A stretch of 64,000 nt of DNA from Streptomyces sp. NRRL B-1140 (GCF_001280065.1 NZ_LGEA01000173.1:1-64000); one strand, 5' to 3'; positions 52,407 to 62,374 are shown, counted from the first letter of the stretch. The notes: generated by a model not told the origin, from the letters alone. A program made the numbers and translations.

Positions 52407-52649
52407 CAGCGCTTCACCTCACCGATTCACCAGTTCACAATTCAAAACGTTCACTACACAGTCAGTCACGCGATGTGCGGCACATCGGTTTCACGGCCGC
52501 CCCGCCACCCGGGTGCCCGACAGGTTCAGGATGTCTCCTGCCCGGGTGGACCGGCTGAACACCCATGCATTCCGCACGAATGACGTGACAGGGCTGGGAC
52601 ACCGGTCACAGAGGGATCGCCGAGGCACCGCGCGCCGACGCACCGCCGG

Positions 52650-53027
52650 TCAGCCCGACTCGTCGGCCAAGGCCGCCTCGAGCGAGTCATGGACACTGAA
52701 GACCGCGTCCGCACCCGTGATCTCGAACACGCGTGCCACCACCGGTTGCATACCGGCGAGCGAGACGCCGCCACCGGCGGCCTCCGCCTTCAGCCGCGCC
52801 CCGAGGAGCACGTTGAGCCCCGTGGAGTCGCAGAACTCCAGGCGCGCGCAATCGATGACCAGGCGCTTGAATCCCTTGGCGAGGCAGTCCTCGAGTGGCT
52901 CACGCAACAAATCGGCGGTGTGGTGATCCAACTCACCCGCCGGGGTCACGACGGCACTAGAGCCCTCTTCCCGCACCTCCACCAGAAGCCGGCCAGACTG
53001 TGCGCTGCCGACCGTCCCGCGGTCCAT
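52650..53027 (-). CDS. STAS-domain anti-sigma factor antagonist (RsbV/SpoIIAA type)
   Basis: A 125-residue protein with one STAS domain: SSAVVTPAGELDHHTADLLR, the phosphorylation-site motif CARLEFCDSTGLNVLLGARL (Ser in DST), and EITGADAVFSVHDSLEAALA. When unphosphorylated it would bind the ATPase anti-sigma factor and free the sigma factor. I start at the ATG at 53025-53027 (MDRGTVGSAQSG), because GGAGAGAGA lies upstream and the longer frame adds Arg-rich sequence without family match. A SigB-type promoter lies about 70 bases upstream (53100-53123), which suggests feedback from its own sigma factor. Confidence 0.87.
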   Translation of the reverse strand: MDRGTVGSAQSGRLLVEVREEGSSAVVTPAGELDHHTADLLREPLEDCLAKGFKRLVIDCARLEFCDSTGLNVLLGARLKAEAAGGGVSLAGMQPVVARVFEITGADAVFSVHDSLEAALADESG

Positions 53028-53099
53028 GCCGTCTCTCTCTCCTGACGTCGAGGCTGGTTGCTGACGCCCTCGAACACTACGCCTTCCCGGCACGGTCCG

Positions 53100-53123
53100 A
53101 CACCCGAACAACTACACACAAAC
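53100..53123 (-). promoter_or_regulatory. Candidate SigB/SigF-type promoter of the STAS antagonist gene
   Basis: On the minus strand GTTT (53120-53123), 14 bases and GGGTGT (53100-53105) match the consensus GTTT-N14/15-GGGTAT with one mismatch. Expected start near 53094, giving a leader of about 65 bases. Confidence 0.55.
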
Positions 53124-53278
53124 GGACATATGCCCACAGAACGCACTTGCGGTGGGCTCGGGAAAGCGGGTAGGCCTAGTAAGGACACGTACCCGACACG
53201 GCCGGCTTTGGAGGCGCCGCACACCGCAGTGCACCTGACGGCTCCGGCAGCCATATGCCGAGAACGATGGAGGACATC

Positions 53279-54193
53279 ATGTCACCCCGGCTCGACGGAT
53301 CGCGTACCCACAAAGCGACGTCGACACCCCCTCCGGACCATCTGGAACCCATCGAGCAGGCCGAGATGCTCGTCACACAGGACGGCCTCCTCGCCGGACT
53401 TCCGGACATCCCCCCGTACGAGGAAGTCGACGCGGTCGACGCCCGGGCGTTGTCCAGGACCCTCTTCGAGCGTCTGGAGACGCTGGAGGAAGGGACCCAC
53501 GAGTACTCGTACGTCCGCAACACGCTCGTCGAACTGAACCTCGCGCTGGTCAAGTTCGCCGCCTCCCGGTTCCGCTCCCGCAGCGAGCCGATGGAGGACA
53601 TCATCCAGGTCGGCACCATCGGCCTGATCAAGGCGATCGACCGCTTCGAGCTGTCCCGCGGTGTGGAGTTCCCCACGTTCGCGATGCCGACCATCGTCGG
53701 CGAGATCAAGCGTTTCTTCCGCGACACCTCGTGGTCCGTGCGGGTCCCGCGGCGGCTGCAGGAGCTGCGGCTCGACCTGGCCAAGGCCGGTGACGAGCTG
53801 GCCCAGAAGCTGGACCGCGCCCCGACGGTGACGGAGCTGGCCGAGCGTCTCGGCCTCTCCAGGGACGAGGTCGTCGAGGGCATGGCCGCGTCGAACGCCT
53901 ACACCGCCTCCTCGCTGGACGCCCAGCCGGAGGAGGACGACTCCGAGGGCGCGCTCGCGGACCGCATCGGCTACGAGGACCACGGACTCGAAGGCATCGA
54001 ATACGTCGAGTCGTTGAAGCCGCTGATTGCCGAACTCCCGCCGCGCGACCGGAAGATCCTGTCCCTGCGGTTCGTCGCGGGCATGACGCAGTCGGAGATC
54101 GGCGAAGAGCTCGGCATCTCGCAGATGCACGTCTCGCGCCTGCTGTCGCGGACGCTGGTGAAGCTGCGCAAGGGGCTGACCGTCGAGGACTGA
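53279..54193 (+). CDS. sigI: SigB/SigF/SigG-family RNA polymerase sigma factor (SigI-like)
   Basis: A 304-residue alternative sigma factor of the stress and sporulation group. Region 2 reads NTLVELNLALVKFAASRFR, EDIIQVGTIGLIKAIDRFE and EFPTFAMPTIVGEIKRFFRD; region 3 has APTVTELAERLGLSRDEV; region 4.2 has FVAGMTQSEIGEELGISQ and MHVSRLLSRTLVKLRKG. I start at the ATG at 53279, because GGAGG lies 6 bases before it, rather than at 53255. Its divergent neighbours are the antagonist and the ATPase anti-sigma factor, a full partner-switch set. The symbol rests on remembered position (SCO3068) and is less certain than the family. Confidence 0.88.
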   Translation: MSPRLDGSRTHKATSTPPPDHLEPIEQAEMLVTQDGLLAGLPDIPPYEEVDAVDARALSRTLFERLETLEEGTHEYSYVRNTLVELNLALVKFAASRFRSRSEPMEDIIQVGTIGLIKAIDRFELSRGVEFPTFAMPTIVGEIKRFFRDTSWSVRVPRRLQELRLDLAKAGDELAQKLDRAPTVTELAERLGLSRDEVVEGMAASNAYTASSLDAQPEEDDSEGALADRIGYEDHGLEGIEYVESLKPLIAELPPRDRKILSLRFVAGMTQSEIGEELGISQMHVSRLLSRTLVKLRKGLTVED

Positions 54194-54220
54194 TCCTCGA
54201 CCCTGGTGTACGTGTCCCTC

Positions 54221-54246
54221 GGGGGCGGGCCGGACGGCCCGCCCCC
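54221..54246. terminator. Hairpin after the sigma factor gene
   Basis: A perfect 11-bp stem (54221-54231 with 54236-54246) with a GGAC loop stands between convergent genes. Confidence 0.8.
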
Positions 54247-54278
54247 GGGCGCGTGCCACCGGTGGTGGCGGCGGCCCT

Positions 54279-54599
54279 TCAGGAGTTGAGGAACAGCGCC
54301 GCCGTCGGCAGCAGCGGGGCCGTCAGGCTCAGCAGCCAGTAGGTGTGCGGGGCGAGTGCCGTCCGGCGCCGGAGCGGCCTGTTGGCGAGCCACCAGATCA
54401 GGCCGTAGAGCGTGACGACGGGGACGACGATCACGAGCGCGGGGGCCATGCCGTCGTTCTCGGTGGGTTCCCGCGTGGTCCAGCCCGCGTCGGCGAGCGG
54501 CCAGTTCGCCGCGAGGTACCAGAGCAGCCAGAACGGCACCACGCCCGGGATCCCGAGCAGTACGTTCACCACGAGTGGTGCCGACCAGTGCTTCGCCAT
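54279..54599 (-). CDS. Small membrane protein, unknown function
   Basis: A 106-residue protein with three hydrophobic segments: VVNVLLGIPGVVPFWLLWYL, ALVIVVPVVTLYGLIWWLAN and the C-terminal WLLSLTAPLLPTAALFLNS. The loop between the first two is acidic (TTREPTENDG), and basic residues (RPLRRRT) follow the second, which places them in the cytoplasm. The ATG at 54597-54599 (MAKHWSAPLVV) follows GGGGACGG; an ATG five codons upstream is also in frame. I do not recognise the family. It is convergent with the sigma gene and shares the terminator between them. Confidence 0.7.
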   Translation of the reverse strand: MAKHWSAPLVVNVLLGIPGVVPFWLLWYLAANWPLADAGWTTREPTENDGMAPALVIVVPVVTLYGLIWWLANRPLRRRTALAPHTYWLLSLTAPLLPTAALFLNS

Positions 54600-54680
54600 C
54601 CGTCCCCGCCCCATGTGTCCCCGCCCTCAGCCGATGCCGGCCGTCGTCCGACTCGGCATCGCATTATCGCGGGCCGGTGA

Positions 54681-55895
54681 TCACACCACACGCTCTCCGC
54701 GCCGCCACACCCCGCTGACCAGGGGGACGCCGGGCCGGTAGGCCAGGTGGACGTGGCTCGGGGCGTCGAGGAGCGTCAGGTCGGCGTACGCGCCCGGGGT
54801 GAGACGGCCGACGTCGTCGCGCCGCAGGGCCGCCGCCCCGCCCGCCGTGGCCGACCACACCGCCTCGTCGGGGGTCATCCCCATGTCCCGTACCGCCAGC
54901 GCCACGCAGAACGGGACGGACGAGGTGAAGGACGAGCCGGGGTTGCAGTCCGTGGACAGCGCCACCGTGACACCCGCGTCCAGCAGCCGCCGCGCGTCCG
55001 GCCACTCGGCCCGCGTGGAGAACTCGGCGCCGGGCAGCAGGGTGGCGACCGTACGGCCGGAGGCCAGGGCGTCCACGTCCGCGTCGGTGAGGTGGGTGCA
55101 GTGGTCGGCGCTGGCCGCGTCGAGCTCGACCGCGAGCTGCACACCGGGACCGTAGGAGAGCTGGTTGGCGTGGATGCGGGGGTGCAGGCCCTTCGCCTTG
55201 CCGGCGGTGAGGATCGCGCGGGCCTGGTCGCCGTCGAAGGCGCCCTTCTCGCAGAAGACGTCGATCCAGCGGGCGTGCGGGGCGCAGGCCTCCAGCATCT
55301 CGCCGGTGACCAGCGCGACGTAGCCGGCCGGGTCCTCGGCGAAGTCCGGCGGAACGATGTGGGCGCCCAGGTAGGTGACCTCGTCGGTGTGGGCGGCGGC
55401 GATGCGCAGGGCCCGGGCCTCGTCCTCGACGGTCAGGCCGTAGCCGGACTTGGTCTCGAACGTGGTGGTGCCCTGGCGGAGGGCCTCGCTCAGGTAACGG
55501 GTGACGTTGGCCCCGAGTTCCTCGTCGCTCGCCGCCCGCGTGGCCGCCACGGTGGTGCGGATGCCGCCCGCGCTGTACGGCCGCCCGGACATCCGGGCGT
55601 TGAACTCCTGCGTCCGGTCGCCCGCGAAGACGAGGTGGGAGTGGGAGTCGACGAAGCCGGGGAGGACCGCACGGCCGCCCGCGTCGACCCGGTTGTCAGT
55701 GGCGGGTGCTTTGCTTCGGTCACCGGTCCACACGACGCGGTCGCCTTCGATGACGACGGCCGCGTCCTGGACCAGTCCGAGGGGGGAACCGTCACCGAGG
55801 GAGGGGTCGTTGGTGACCAGACTGGCGATGTTGGTGATGAGCGTGCTTGCGGTGCTCGCGGAGTGGGCGGGGCTGACGGTCGTCGCGTTGCTCAT
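54681..55895 (-). CDS. hutI: Imidazolonepropionase
   Basis: A 404-residue metal-dependent amidohydrolase opening 4-imidazolone-5-propionate to formimidoyl-glutamate, the third step of histidine breakdown. The metal motif [17 protein letters not shown], the substrate segment [34 protein letters not shown] and the final metal-site [18 protein letters not shown] are all present. The ATG is at 55893-55895. It is the last gene of the hut operon, 59 bases after hutF. Confidence 0.94.
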   Translation of the reverse strand: MSNATTVSPAHSASTASTLITNIASLVTNDPSLGDGSPLGLVQDAAVVIEGDRVVWTGDRSKAPATDNRVDAGGRAVLPGFVDSHSHLVFAGDRTQEFNARMSGRPYSAGGIRTTVAATRAASDEELGANVTRYLSEALRQGTTTFETKSGYGLTVEDEARALRIAAAHTDEVTYLGAHIVPPDFAEDPAGYVALVTGEMLEACAPHARWIDVFCEKGAFDGDQARAILTAGKAKGLHPRIHANQLSYGPGVQLAVELDAASADHCTHLTDADVDALASGRTVATLLPGAEFSTRAEWPDARRLLDAGVTVALSTDCNPGSSFTSSVPFCVALAVRDMGMTPDEAVWSATAGGAAALRRDDVGRLTPGAYADLTLLDAPSHVHLAYRPGVPLVSGVWRRGERVV

Positions 55896-55954
55896 GGCGT
55901 CCTTGGTGGCCTGGTCGGCGGTGGGTTCGGATGCGCTGCCCGGATTCTTCGGCC

Positions 55955-57301
55955 TCATCCGCGCAGGGCTTCGACGGCGTCCGCGAGGGCCCGCGGCACA
56001 TCCGGTACGAGGGAGTGGACCCCGTCCCGTACGACGTGCCGGCCTGCCACGACCGTATGCGACACGTCCGCTGCCGACGCGGCGAATACGGCCGTCTCGG
56101 CCCCGAGCCGCGGAAGCGGCCCTGCCGTCCTGACCGAGTCGAGCGCGAGGGTGGTGAAGTCGGCGAGCGCGCCGGCCTCCAGGGCTCCGGCCTCGTCCCA
56201 GCCGAGGGCCGCGTGGCCGTCCTCCGAGGCCGCCCGCAGGAGGGCCGCCGCCGTCCAGTGACCCCGGGTGCGGGTGCGCAGCCGTTCGTTCAGCTCCATC
56301 GCCCGGGCCTCTTCGAGCAGGTCGATCACGGCGTGGCTGTCGGAGCCGAGACTGAGCGGTGAGCCCTCGTTCTGCAGGGCGGCGGCCGGGCCGATGCCGT
56401 CCGCCAGGTCCCGTTCGGTGGTCGGGCACATGCAGGTGCCGGTGCCGCTGCCGCCGATGAGGGAGATGTCCTCGGCGGTGAGGTGGGTGTTGTGGACGCC
56501 GGTGGTGCGCGGCCCGAGGACGCCGTGCAGGGCGAGGAGCTGGGCCGGGGTGCAGCCGTGGATGTCCCGGCACGCCTCGTTCTCGGCGGTCTGCTCGGAC
56601 AGGTGCACATGGAGCGGGGCCCGCCGCTCCTCGGCCCATCGTGCGACGGTCTGCAACTGCTCGGCGGGCACGGCCCGTACGGAGTGGATCGCCGCGCCGA
56701 TCCGTGCGTGATCCCGTTCCTTGAGAAGTGAAGAGCGTGCGGCCCAGGCCTCGGCGTCCCCGTCGGAGAAGCGGAGCTGGTGGCCGGTGGGTGGCTGTCC
56801 GAAGCCGGAGGAGAGGTAGGCGGTGTCGAGGAGGGTGATGCGGATCCCGGCTTCGGCGGCTGCTGCGATGAGGGCCTCGCCCATGGCGTTGGGGTCGGCG
56901 TAGGGGGTGCCGCCGGGGGCGTGGTGGACGTAGTGGAACTCGCCGACGGCCGTGATGCCGGCCAGGGCCATCTCTGCGTACACCGCGCGGGCGAGGGCGT
57001 GGTAGCTGTCCGGGGTGAGCCGGGCGGCCGTGGCGTACATGACCTCGCGCCAGGTCCAGAAGGTGCCGGAGCCGACCTGGACGGTGCCGCGCAGGGCGCG
57101 GTGGAAGGCGTGGCTGTGGGCGTTGGCCAGGCCGGGCAGGGTGAGCCCGCGCAGGACCTCGGCGCCGGGGGGCGGGGCGGGGACGCCGGTGCCGACGGCG
57201 GCGATGCGGCCGTCGGCGACCTCCAGGGCCACGCCCGGCTCGACGTGGGTGCCGAGCCAGGCGTGCTCCAGCCAGTACGTCCGCGGGGCTGCTGTCGTCA
57301 C
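55955..57301 (-). CDS. hutF: Formimidoylglutamate deiminase
   Basis: A 448-residue amidohydrolase that removes ammonia from formimidoyl-glutamate, giving N-formyl-glutamate. Seen are [20 protein letters not shown] (metal His pair), [39 protein letters not shown], and [20 protein letters not shown] with the late metal Asp. The start is a GTG (57299-57301) that overlaps the M20 gene stop by four bases. A HutF step implies the five-step route through N-formyl-glutamate rather than the one-step HutG (formiminoglutamase) route. Confidence 0.9.
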   Translation of the reverse strand: MTTAAPRTYWLEHAWLGTHVEPGVALEVADGRIAAVGTGVPAPPPGAEVLRGLTLPGLANAHSHAFHRALRGTVQVGSGTFWTWREVMYATAARLTPDSYHALARAVYAEMALAGITAVGEFHYVHHAPGGTPYADPNAMGEALIAAAAEAGIRITLLDTAYLSSGFGQPPTGHQLRFSDGDAEAWAARSSLLKERDHARIGAAIHSVRAVPAEQLQTVARWAEERRAPLHVHLSEQTAENEACRDIHGCTPAQLLALHGVLGPRTTGVHNTHLTAEDISLIGGSGTGTCMCPTTERDLADGIGPAAALQNEGSPLSLGSDSHAVIDLLEEARAMELNERLRTRTRGHWTAAALLRAASEDGHAALGWDEAGALEAGALADFTTLALDSVRTAGPLPRLGAETAVFAASAADVSHTVVAGRHVVRDGVHSLVPDVPRALADAVEALRG

Positions 57302-58533
57302 CTGCACGCCAGTCCTTCCAGTACGTCGGCGAGTGCGAGTACCCCGGCCACGCAGTCGTCCTCGCTCGCGGACTCGGCCGGGGAGTGGGAGACGCCGGTG
57401 GGGTTGCGCACGAACAGCATGGCGGTCGGGATGCTCCCGGACAGGATCCCGGCGTCGTGTCCCGCGCCGGTGCCGAGGACGGGGACGGTGAGGCCGGCGT
57501 CCGTGCCGAGGATGCGGGCCAGTTCGTCGCGCAGGGCGTGGTCGAACTCGACGACGGGGGTGAAGGACTCGCGGACGATGTCGAGGTCGACGCCGTGCGC
57601 GTCCGCGTAGCTCCTGGCCGCCTTCTCGATACCGCCGACGACGGTGTCGAGGCTCGTCTGGTCCTCGGCACGGGAGTCGAGCCAGCCGCGCACCAGGGAG
57701 GGGATGGCGTTGACGCCGTTGGGCTCGACGGCGATCTTGCCGAAGGTGGCGACGGCTCCGGCCAGTTCGGCCTCGCGGCGGGCGGCGAGGACGGTCTCGG
57801 CGTAGGACAGCATGGGGTCGCGGCGGTCGGCGAGGCGGGTCGTGCCGGCGTGGTTGGCCTCGCCGCGGAAGTCGAACCGCCAGCGGCCGTGGGGCCAGAT
57901 GGCGCTGGCGATGCCGACCCGGTCGCCGGACAGGTCGAGGGCGCGCCCCTGCTCGACGTGCAGTTCGACGAAGGCGCCGATGCGGGCGAGCCGTTCGGGG
58001 TCCGGTCCGATGGCGTCCGGGTCGTATCCGGCCGCCTCCATGGCCCGGGGCAGGGTCACGCCGTCGCCGTCGGTGAGCCGGTGCGCCTGTTCGCGGGTGA
58101 GCCGCCCGGCGGTGAGCCGGGACCCGACGCAGGCGAGTCCGAACCGGGCGCCCTCCTCGTCGCCGAAGTTCACGATGGCAAGGGGCCGGTCGAAGCGGGC
58201 GTTCCGGCCGCGCAGCTCGTCCAGGGCTGCGAAGGCGGACACGACCCCGAGGGGGCCGTCGAAGGCGCCGCCGTCGGGCACGGAGTCCAGGTGCGATCCG
58301 GTGACGACGGCGTCGCCCTCGGCGGGATCCCCGAGCCAGGCCCACTGGTTGCCGTTCCGGTCGACCTCGAAGCGCAGCCCGCGGGCGGTGGCCTGGTCCT
58401 CGAACCAGGCCCGGCAGTCGCCGTCGACGCCGCTCCAGGCGAACCGGCGGTAGCCGCCGGAGTCGGGGTGCCGGCCGAGAGGAAGCAGCTCGCGCCACAT
58501 CTGGTGGAAGGAGCCGCCGGTGTCCTGGGTCAC
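57298..58533 (-). CDS. M20-family amidohydrolase (allantoate amidohydrolase/N-carbamoylase type) in the hut operon
   Basis: A 411-residue enzyme with a two-metal M20 core: [20 protein letters not shown] (metal His and Asp), [10 protein letters not shown] (Glu pair), [11 protein letters not shown] (His), and [11 protein letters not shown] (last His). A small dimerisation domain is inserted (about residues 210-325; [18 protein letters not shown]). It would normally be called allantoate amidohydrolase. Here it lies between hutU and hutF with four-base overlaps on both sides, so hydrolysis of N-formyl-glutamate, the product of HutF, is a more fitting guess. The start is a GTG at 58531-58533. Confidence 0.85.
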   Translation of the reverse strand: MTQDTGGSFHQMWRELLPLGRHPDSGGYRRFAWSGVDGDCRAWFEDQATARGLRFEVDRNGNQWAWLGDPAEGDAVVTGSHLDSVPDGGAFDGPLGVVSAFAALDELRGRNARFDRPLAIVNFGDEEGARFGLACVGSRLTAGRLTREQAHRLTDGDGVTLPRAMEAAGYDPDAIGPDPERLARIGAFVELHVEQGRALDLSGDRVGIASAIWPHGRWRFDFRGEANHAGTTRLADRRDPMLSYAETVLAARREAELAGAVATFGKIAVEPNGVNAIPSLVRGWLDSRAEDQTSLDTVVGGIEKAARSYADAHGVDLDIVRESFTPVVEFDHALRDELARILGTDAGLTVPVLGTGAGHDAGILSGSIPTAMLFVRNPTGVSHSPAESASEDDCVAGVLALADVLEGLACR

Positions 58534-60194
58534 GCCGGGTCACCCTCGCGCATGGGGACGCGGACGCCCCGCTCCCCCGCCACCGATTCGGCGATGTCGT
58601 AGCCGGCGTCGACGTGCCGGATGACGCCCATGCCCGGGTCGTTGGTGAGCACCCGGCGGATCTTCTCGCCCGCGAGTGCCGTGCCGTCGGCCACGGTCAC
58701 CTGCCCGGCGTGGATGGACCGGCCCATGCCGACGCCGCCGCCGTGGTGGATCGACACCCAGGACGCCCCGGAGGCGACGTTCACCATGGCGTTCAGCAGC
58801 GGCCAGTCGGCGATCGCGTCGGATCCGTCGAGCATGGCCTCGGTCTCGCGGTAGGGGGAGGCGACGGAACCGCAGTCGAGGTGGTCGCGGCCGATGACGA
58901 CCGGTGCGGCGAGCTCCCCGCTCGCGACCATGTCGTTGAAGCGCTCACCGGCCTTGTCGCGCTCGCCGTAGCCGAGCCAGCAGATGCGGGCGGGCAGGCC
59001 CTGGAAGTGGACGCGTTCGCCGGCCATCTTGATCCAGCGGGCCAGGGACTCGTTCTCCGGGAAGAGGTCGAGGATCGCCTTGTCGGTCTTGGCGATGTCG
59101 GAGGCCTCGCCGGACAGGGCGGCCCAGCGGAAGGGGCCCTTGCCCTCGCAGAACAGCGGGCGGATGTAGGCGGGGACGAAGCCGGGGAAGGCGAAGGCCC
59201 GGTCGTATCCGGCGAGCTGGGCTTCGCCGCGGATGGAGTTGCCGTAGTCGAAGACCTCGGCGCCGGCGTCCATGAAGCCGACCATGGCCTGCACGTGCCG
59301 GGCCATGGACTCGCGGGCGCGGGTGGTGAAGCCGGCCGGGTCCTTGGCGGCGGCGTCGGCCATGTCCTCGAAGGCGGTGCCCAGCGGCAGGTAGGCCAGC
59401 GGGTCGTGGGCCGAGGTCTGGTCGGTCACGATGTCGATGGGCGCGCCCTTGGCGAGGAGCTGCGGGACCAGTTCGGCGGCGTTGCCGAGGACGCCGATGG
59501 ACAGGGGGCGGCGGGCGTCGCGCGCCTCGGTCGCCAGCTTCAGGGCGTGGTCGAGGGAGTCGGCCTTCACGTCGAGGTAGCGGTGCTCGATGCGCCGCTC
59601 GATGGCGCGCGGGTCGCAGTCGATGCAGATCGCGACGCCGTCGTTCATCGTGACGGCGAGCGGCTGGGCGCCGCCCATGCCGCCGAGACCGGCGGTGAGG
59701 GTGATGGTGCCGGCGAGGGTCCCGCCGAACTTCTTCGCGGCGACGGCGGCGAAGGTCTCGTAGGTGCCCTGGAGGATGCCCTGGGTGCCGATGTAGATCC
59801 AGGAACCGGCGGTCATCTGGCCGTACATGGTCAGGCCGAGGTGTTCGAGGCGGCGGAACTCCTCCCAGTTGGCCCAGTCGCCGACGAGGTTGGAGTTGGC
59901 GATGAGGACGCGCGGGGCCCACTCGTGGGTCTGCATGACGCCGACGGGACGGCCGGACTGGACCAGCATGGTCTCGTCCTGCTTCAGGCCCCGCAGGGTG
60001 CGCACCATGGCGTCGAACGACCGCCAGTCGCGGGCCGCCTTGCCGGTGCCGCCGTAGACGACGAGCTTGTCGGGGTGCTCGGCGACCTCCGGGTCGAGGT
60101 TGTTCTGCAGCATCCGCAGGGCGGCTTCCTGCTGCCATCCCAGGGCGCTCGGTTCCGTGCCGCGCGGCGCTCGGACGGGGCGGGGTCCTGACAT
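58530..60194 (-). CDS. hutU: Urocanate hydratase
   Basis: A 554-residue cytosolic NAD-dependent enzyme converting urocanate to imidazolone propionate. Characteristic are [19 protein letters not shown], the NAD loop [40 protein letters not shown] with the active-site Cys region, and [19 protein letters not shown]. The ATG at 60192-60194 follows AGGAGG. It is the first gene of hutU-M20-hutF-hutI. The histidase gene (hutH) is not in the window. An 8-bp inverted repeat about 43 bases before the start (60237-60265) may be the operator. Confidence 0.96.
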   Translation of the reverse strand: MSGPRPVRAPRGTEPSALGWQQEAALRMLQNNLDPEVAEHPDKLVVYGGTGKAARDWRSFDAMVRTLRGLKQDETMLVQSGRPVGVMQTHEWAPRVLIANSNLVGDWANWEEFRRLEHLGLTMYGQMTAGSWIYIGTQGILQGTYETFAAVAAKKFGGTLAGTITLTAGLGGMGGAQPLAVTMNDGVAICIDCDPRAIERRIEHRYLDVKADSLDHALKLATEARDARRPLSIGVLGNAAELVPQLLAKGAPIDIVTDQTSAHDPLAYLPLGTAFEDMADAAAKDPAGFTTRARESMARHVQAMVGFMDAGAEVFDYGNSIRGEAQLAGYDRAFAFPGFVPAYIRPLFCEGKGPFRWAALSGEASDIAKTDKAILDLFPENESLARWIKMAGERVHFQGLPARICWLGYGERDKAGERFNDMVASGELAAPVVIGRDHLDCGSVASPYRETEAMLDGSDAIADWPLLNAMVNVASGASWVSIHHGGGVGMGRSIHAGQVTVADGTALAGEKIRRVLTNDPGMGVIRHVDAGYDIAESVAGERGVRVPMREGDPA

Positions 60195-60236
60195 GGTCTG
60201 CCTCCTGGTGGGTGCTGCCGGCGGAATGTTGCCGCT

Positions 60237-60265
60237 TCTATTCACATCCTGGCCTCATGAATAGA
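60237..60265. promoter_or_regulatory. Inverted repeat between hutU and the PLP decarboxylase gene
   Basis: TCTATTCA (60237-60244) and TGAATAGA (60258-60265) are perfect 8-bp arms separated by 13 bases in a locally AT-rich stretch. It is likely to bind a dimeric repressor or activator of the divergent genes. Confidence 0.55.
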
Positions 60266-60323
60266 GCTAGTCAATACGTCGGGGGCGTCGGCGCGGCGCT
60301 GCCCTGGATGTTTGGCTGGACGC

Positions 60324-61697
60324 ATGGGCACACACATCGAGACGGAAGAGGCGGGCGACACCGGGGCCGGGCGCGCGGCGCGGCGGGACGAGGCGGTGCG
60401 GGCCGCCGTCGAGCAGGGGCTGCTGGGGGAGGACAGCCCCGTCGTCGGGCTGCTGGACGTCATCGGCATCCGGGAGTCGGTGGCGGAACTGCGGGCGGCG
60501 TTCGAAGCGGTGCTGGCGCCGGGCACACCCGTGCTGCACGCCTTCGCGGTGAAGGCGACCCCGCTGGTGCCGGTCCTGCGGCTGCTGCGCGAGGAGGGCG
60601 TCGGTGCGGAGGTCGCGAGCCCGGGCGAGCTGGCCCTGGCGAGGGCTGCGGGTGTGCCGTCGCGGATGACGGTGCTCGACTCGCCCGCGAAGACGCCGGC
60701 CGAGCTGCGTGAGGCCCTGGACCTGGGCATCGCCGTCAACGCGGACAACCCGCAGGAGCTGGACCGCATCGACTCCCTGATGCGGTCACGGGCGGGCCGC
60801 TCTCCCCTGGGGATCCGGGTGAATCCGCAGGTGGGCGGTGGTTCCATCGAGGCGCTGTCCACGGCCACGGCCACTTCGAAGTTCGGGGTGGCGCTGCGCG
60901 ACGAAGGGGCCCGGGAGTGGGTCGTGCAGGCGTATCTGGACCGGCCGTGGCTGACCCGGCTGCACAGCCACACCGGGTCCCAGGGCGTTCCCCTGGCCCT
61001 CATGGCACGGGGGGTGGCGGAGACGTACGCGCTGGCGGAGGAGATCAACCGGCGGGCCGGCAGGCGGCAGGTCGACACGCTCGACATCGGCGGCGGCCTG
61101 CCGGTGAACTTCGCGTCGGAGGAGACGACTCCGACGTACGCGCAGTACGCGCGGCTGCTGGCGGAGGAGGTACCGGGGCTGGCCGACGGGCGGTACGGGC
61201 TGGTCACCGAGTTCGGGCGGTCGCTGCTGGCGAAGCACGGGACGGTGGTGGCACGGGTGGAGTACGCGAAGGCCTCCGGCGGCCGGGCGGTGGCGGTGAC
61301 GCATGCCGGGGTGCAGGTGGCCGCGCGGACGGTGTACGCGCCGGGGAGCTGGCCGTTGCGTATCTCCGCGTACGACGCGAAAGGGCGGCCGAAGGAAGGG
61401 CCGGTGGTCGTGCAGGACGTCGCGGGGCCGGCCTGTTTCGCGGGGGACCTGCTGGCCGAGGGGCGGTCCATGCCGCTGCTGGAGCAGGGGGACTACGCGG
61501 CGGCGCTGGACACCGGGGCGTACTACTTCGCGCATCACTACGGCTACAACTCGCTGGTGCGGCCCGGGGTGTACGGGTTCGGGCCGGGCGGGCGGTTCGC
61601 GGTGGTGCGGCGGGCGCAGACCGTGGAGGAGGTCGTGGCCGAGTCGGGTGGGGCGCAGGCCGATGCGCTGACGCGAGCGCGGTGGGAGGTTCCCTAG
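60324..61697 (+). CDS. PLP-dependent decarboxylase, diaminopimelate/ornithine-type (fold III)
   Basis: A 457-residue enzyme with an alanine-racemase-like TIM barrel and a C-terminal beta domain. The PLP lysine lies in LHAFAVKATPLVPVLRLL; RLHSHTGSQGVPL, LDIGGGLPVNF, YGLVTEFGRSLLAKHG and LDTGAYYFAHHYGYNSL are the other family motifs. Most similar proteins are called diaminopimelate decarboxylase, but the sequence diverges from the housekeeping LysA, so another amino acid or diamine may be the substrate. I start at the ATG at 60324 (MGTHIETEEAG). It is divergent from hutU across a shared inverted repeat. Confidence 0.8.
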   Translation: MGTHIETEEAGDTGAGRAARRDEAVRAAVEQGLLGEDSPVVGLLDVIGIRESVAELRAAFEAVLAPGTPVLHAFAVKATPLVPVLRLLREEGVGAEVASPGELALARAAGVPSRMTVLDSPAKTPAELREALDLGIAVNADNPQELDRIDSLMRSRAGRSPLGIRVNPQVGGGSIEALSTATATSKFGVALRDEGAREWVVQAYLDRPWLTRLHSHTGSQGVPLALMARGVAETYALAEEINRRAGRRQVDTLDIGGGLPVNFASEETTPTYAQYARLLAEEVPGLADGRYGLVTEFGRSLLAKHGTVVARVEYAKASGGRAVAVTHAGVQVAARTVYAPGSWPLRISAYDAKGRPKEGPVVVQDVAGPACFAGDLLAEGRSMPLLEQGDYAAALDTGAYYFAHHYGYNSLVRPGVYGFGPGGRFAVVRRAQTVEEVVAESGGAQADALTRARWEVP

Positions 61698-61789
61698 AGC
61701 CGGCACGCCGCGGGAGGTTCCGCAGGGATCCCGGCCTCGGGTGCGTCGCGGCTGGTCGCGCAGTTCCCCACGCCCCCGGAAGACGGGCG

Positions 61790-62374
61790 TCACACCAACG
61801 CCGGTGACTTCCTCCGGGCTCCTCCCGGTGCAGCGTCGCCCGCCGCGATGCCCGTGCTGCGGTAGGCCTTCACCCGTTTGCCGGCCGGGTGGGCCGCTCC
61901 CCCGCGCAGCCAGTCCACGCGGACCCACAGCAGCGCGTCACCGTCCCGCTCCCGGCGGCCCAGCCAGGCCGACTTCAGCCACAGGCCGACGCCGCAGCCG
62001 GCCAGGAGCATGCCCCCGGCAGCCGGGACGGCGAACGCGCTGCCCAGGGCGGCGAGGAAGGCGAGGAGGAGCCACCAGCGGTGTCCGCGGCGCCAGTTGC
62101 GTACCGTGACCGCGCGGTCCTGCAGTACGTCGTGTTTCCCGGCCCGGGACGCCGAGGCGGCCAGGGCCGCGTAGCGCTTGCGACGGCCGCGGGCCACGGC
62201 GGCCGTGGCCAGGACGAAGAGGGCCGCTCCCGCCAGTACGCCGATGCGGCGTCCGGTCAGGCCCGGGGCGAGCAGGCCGATGCCCGCCGCGAGGACTCCC
62301 AGCCACCACAGCGGGGCCGCCCCCGCCCGTACGACGACGGCCACCCGGGCCAGTCCCTGTCCTCCGCGTTTCAC
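61790..62374 (-). CDS. Membrane protein, unknown function
   Basis: A 194-residue protein with an Arg-rich N-terminus and four hydrophobic segments in two hairpins: APLWWLGVLAAGIGLLAPGL, IGVLAGAALFVLATAAVARG, RWWLLLAFLAALGSAFAVPA and AGGMLLAGCGVGLWLKSAWL. The C-terminal 50 residues are soluble and basic. I do not recognise a family. It is convergent with the decarboxylase gene and downstream of the RpiR regulator gene on the same strand, with a 90-base gap. The reading frame has normal codon bias. Confidence 0.65.
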   Translation of the reverse strand: MKRGGQGLARVAVVVRAGAAPLWWLGVLAAGIGLLAPGLTGRRIGVLAGAALFVLATAAVARGRRKRYAALAASASRAGKHDVLQDRAVTVRNWRRGHRWWLLLAFLAALGSAFAVPAAGGMLLAGCGVGLWLKSAWLGRRERDGDALLWVRVDWLRGGAAHPAGKRVKAYRSTGIAAGDAAPGGARRKSPALV

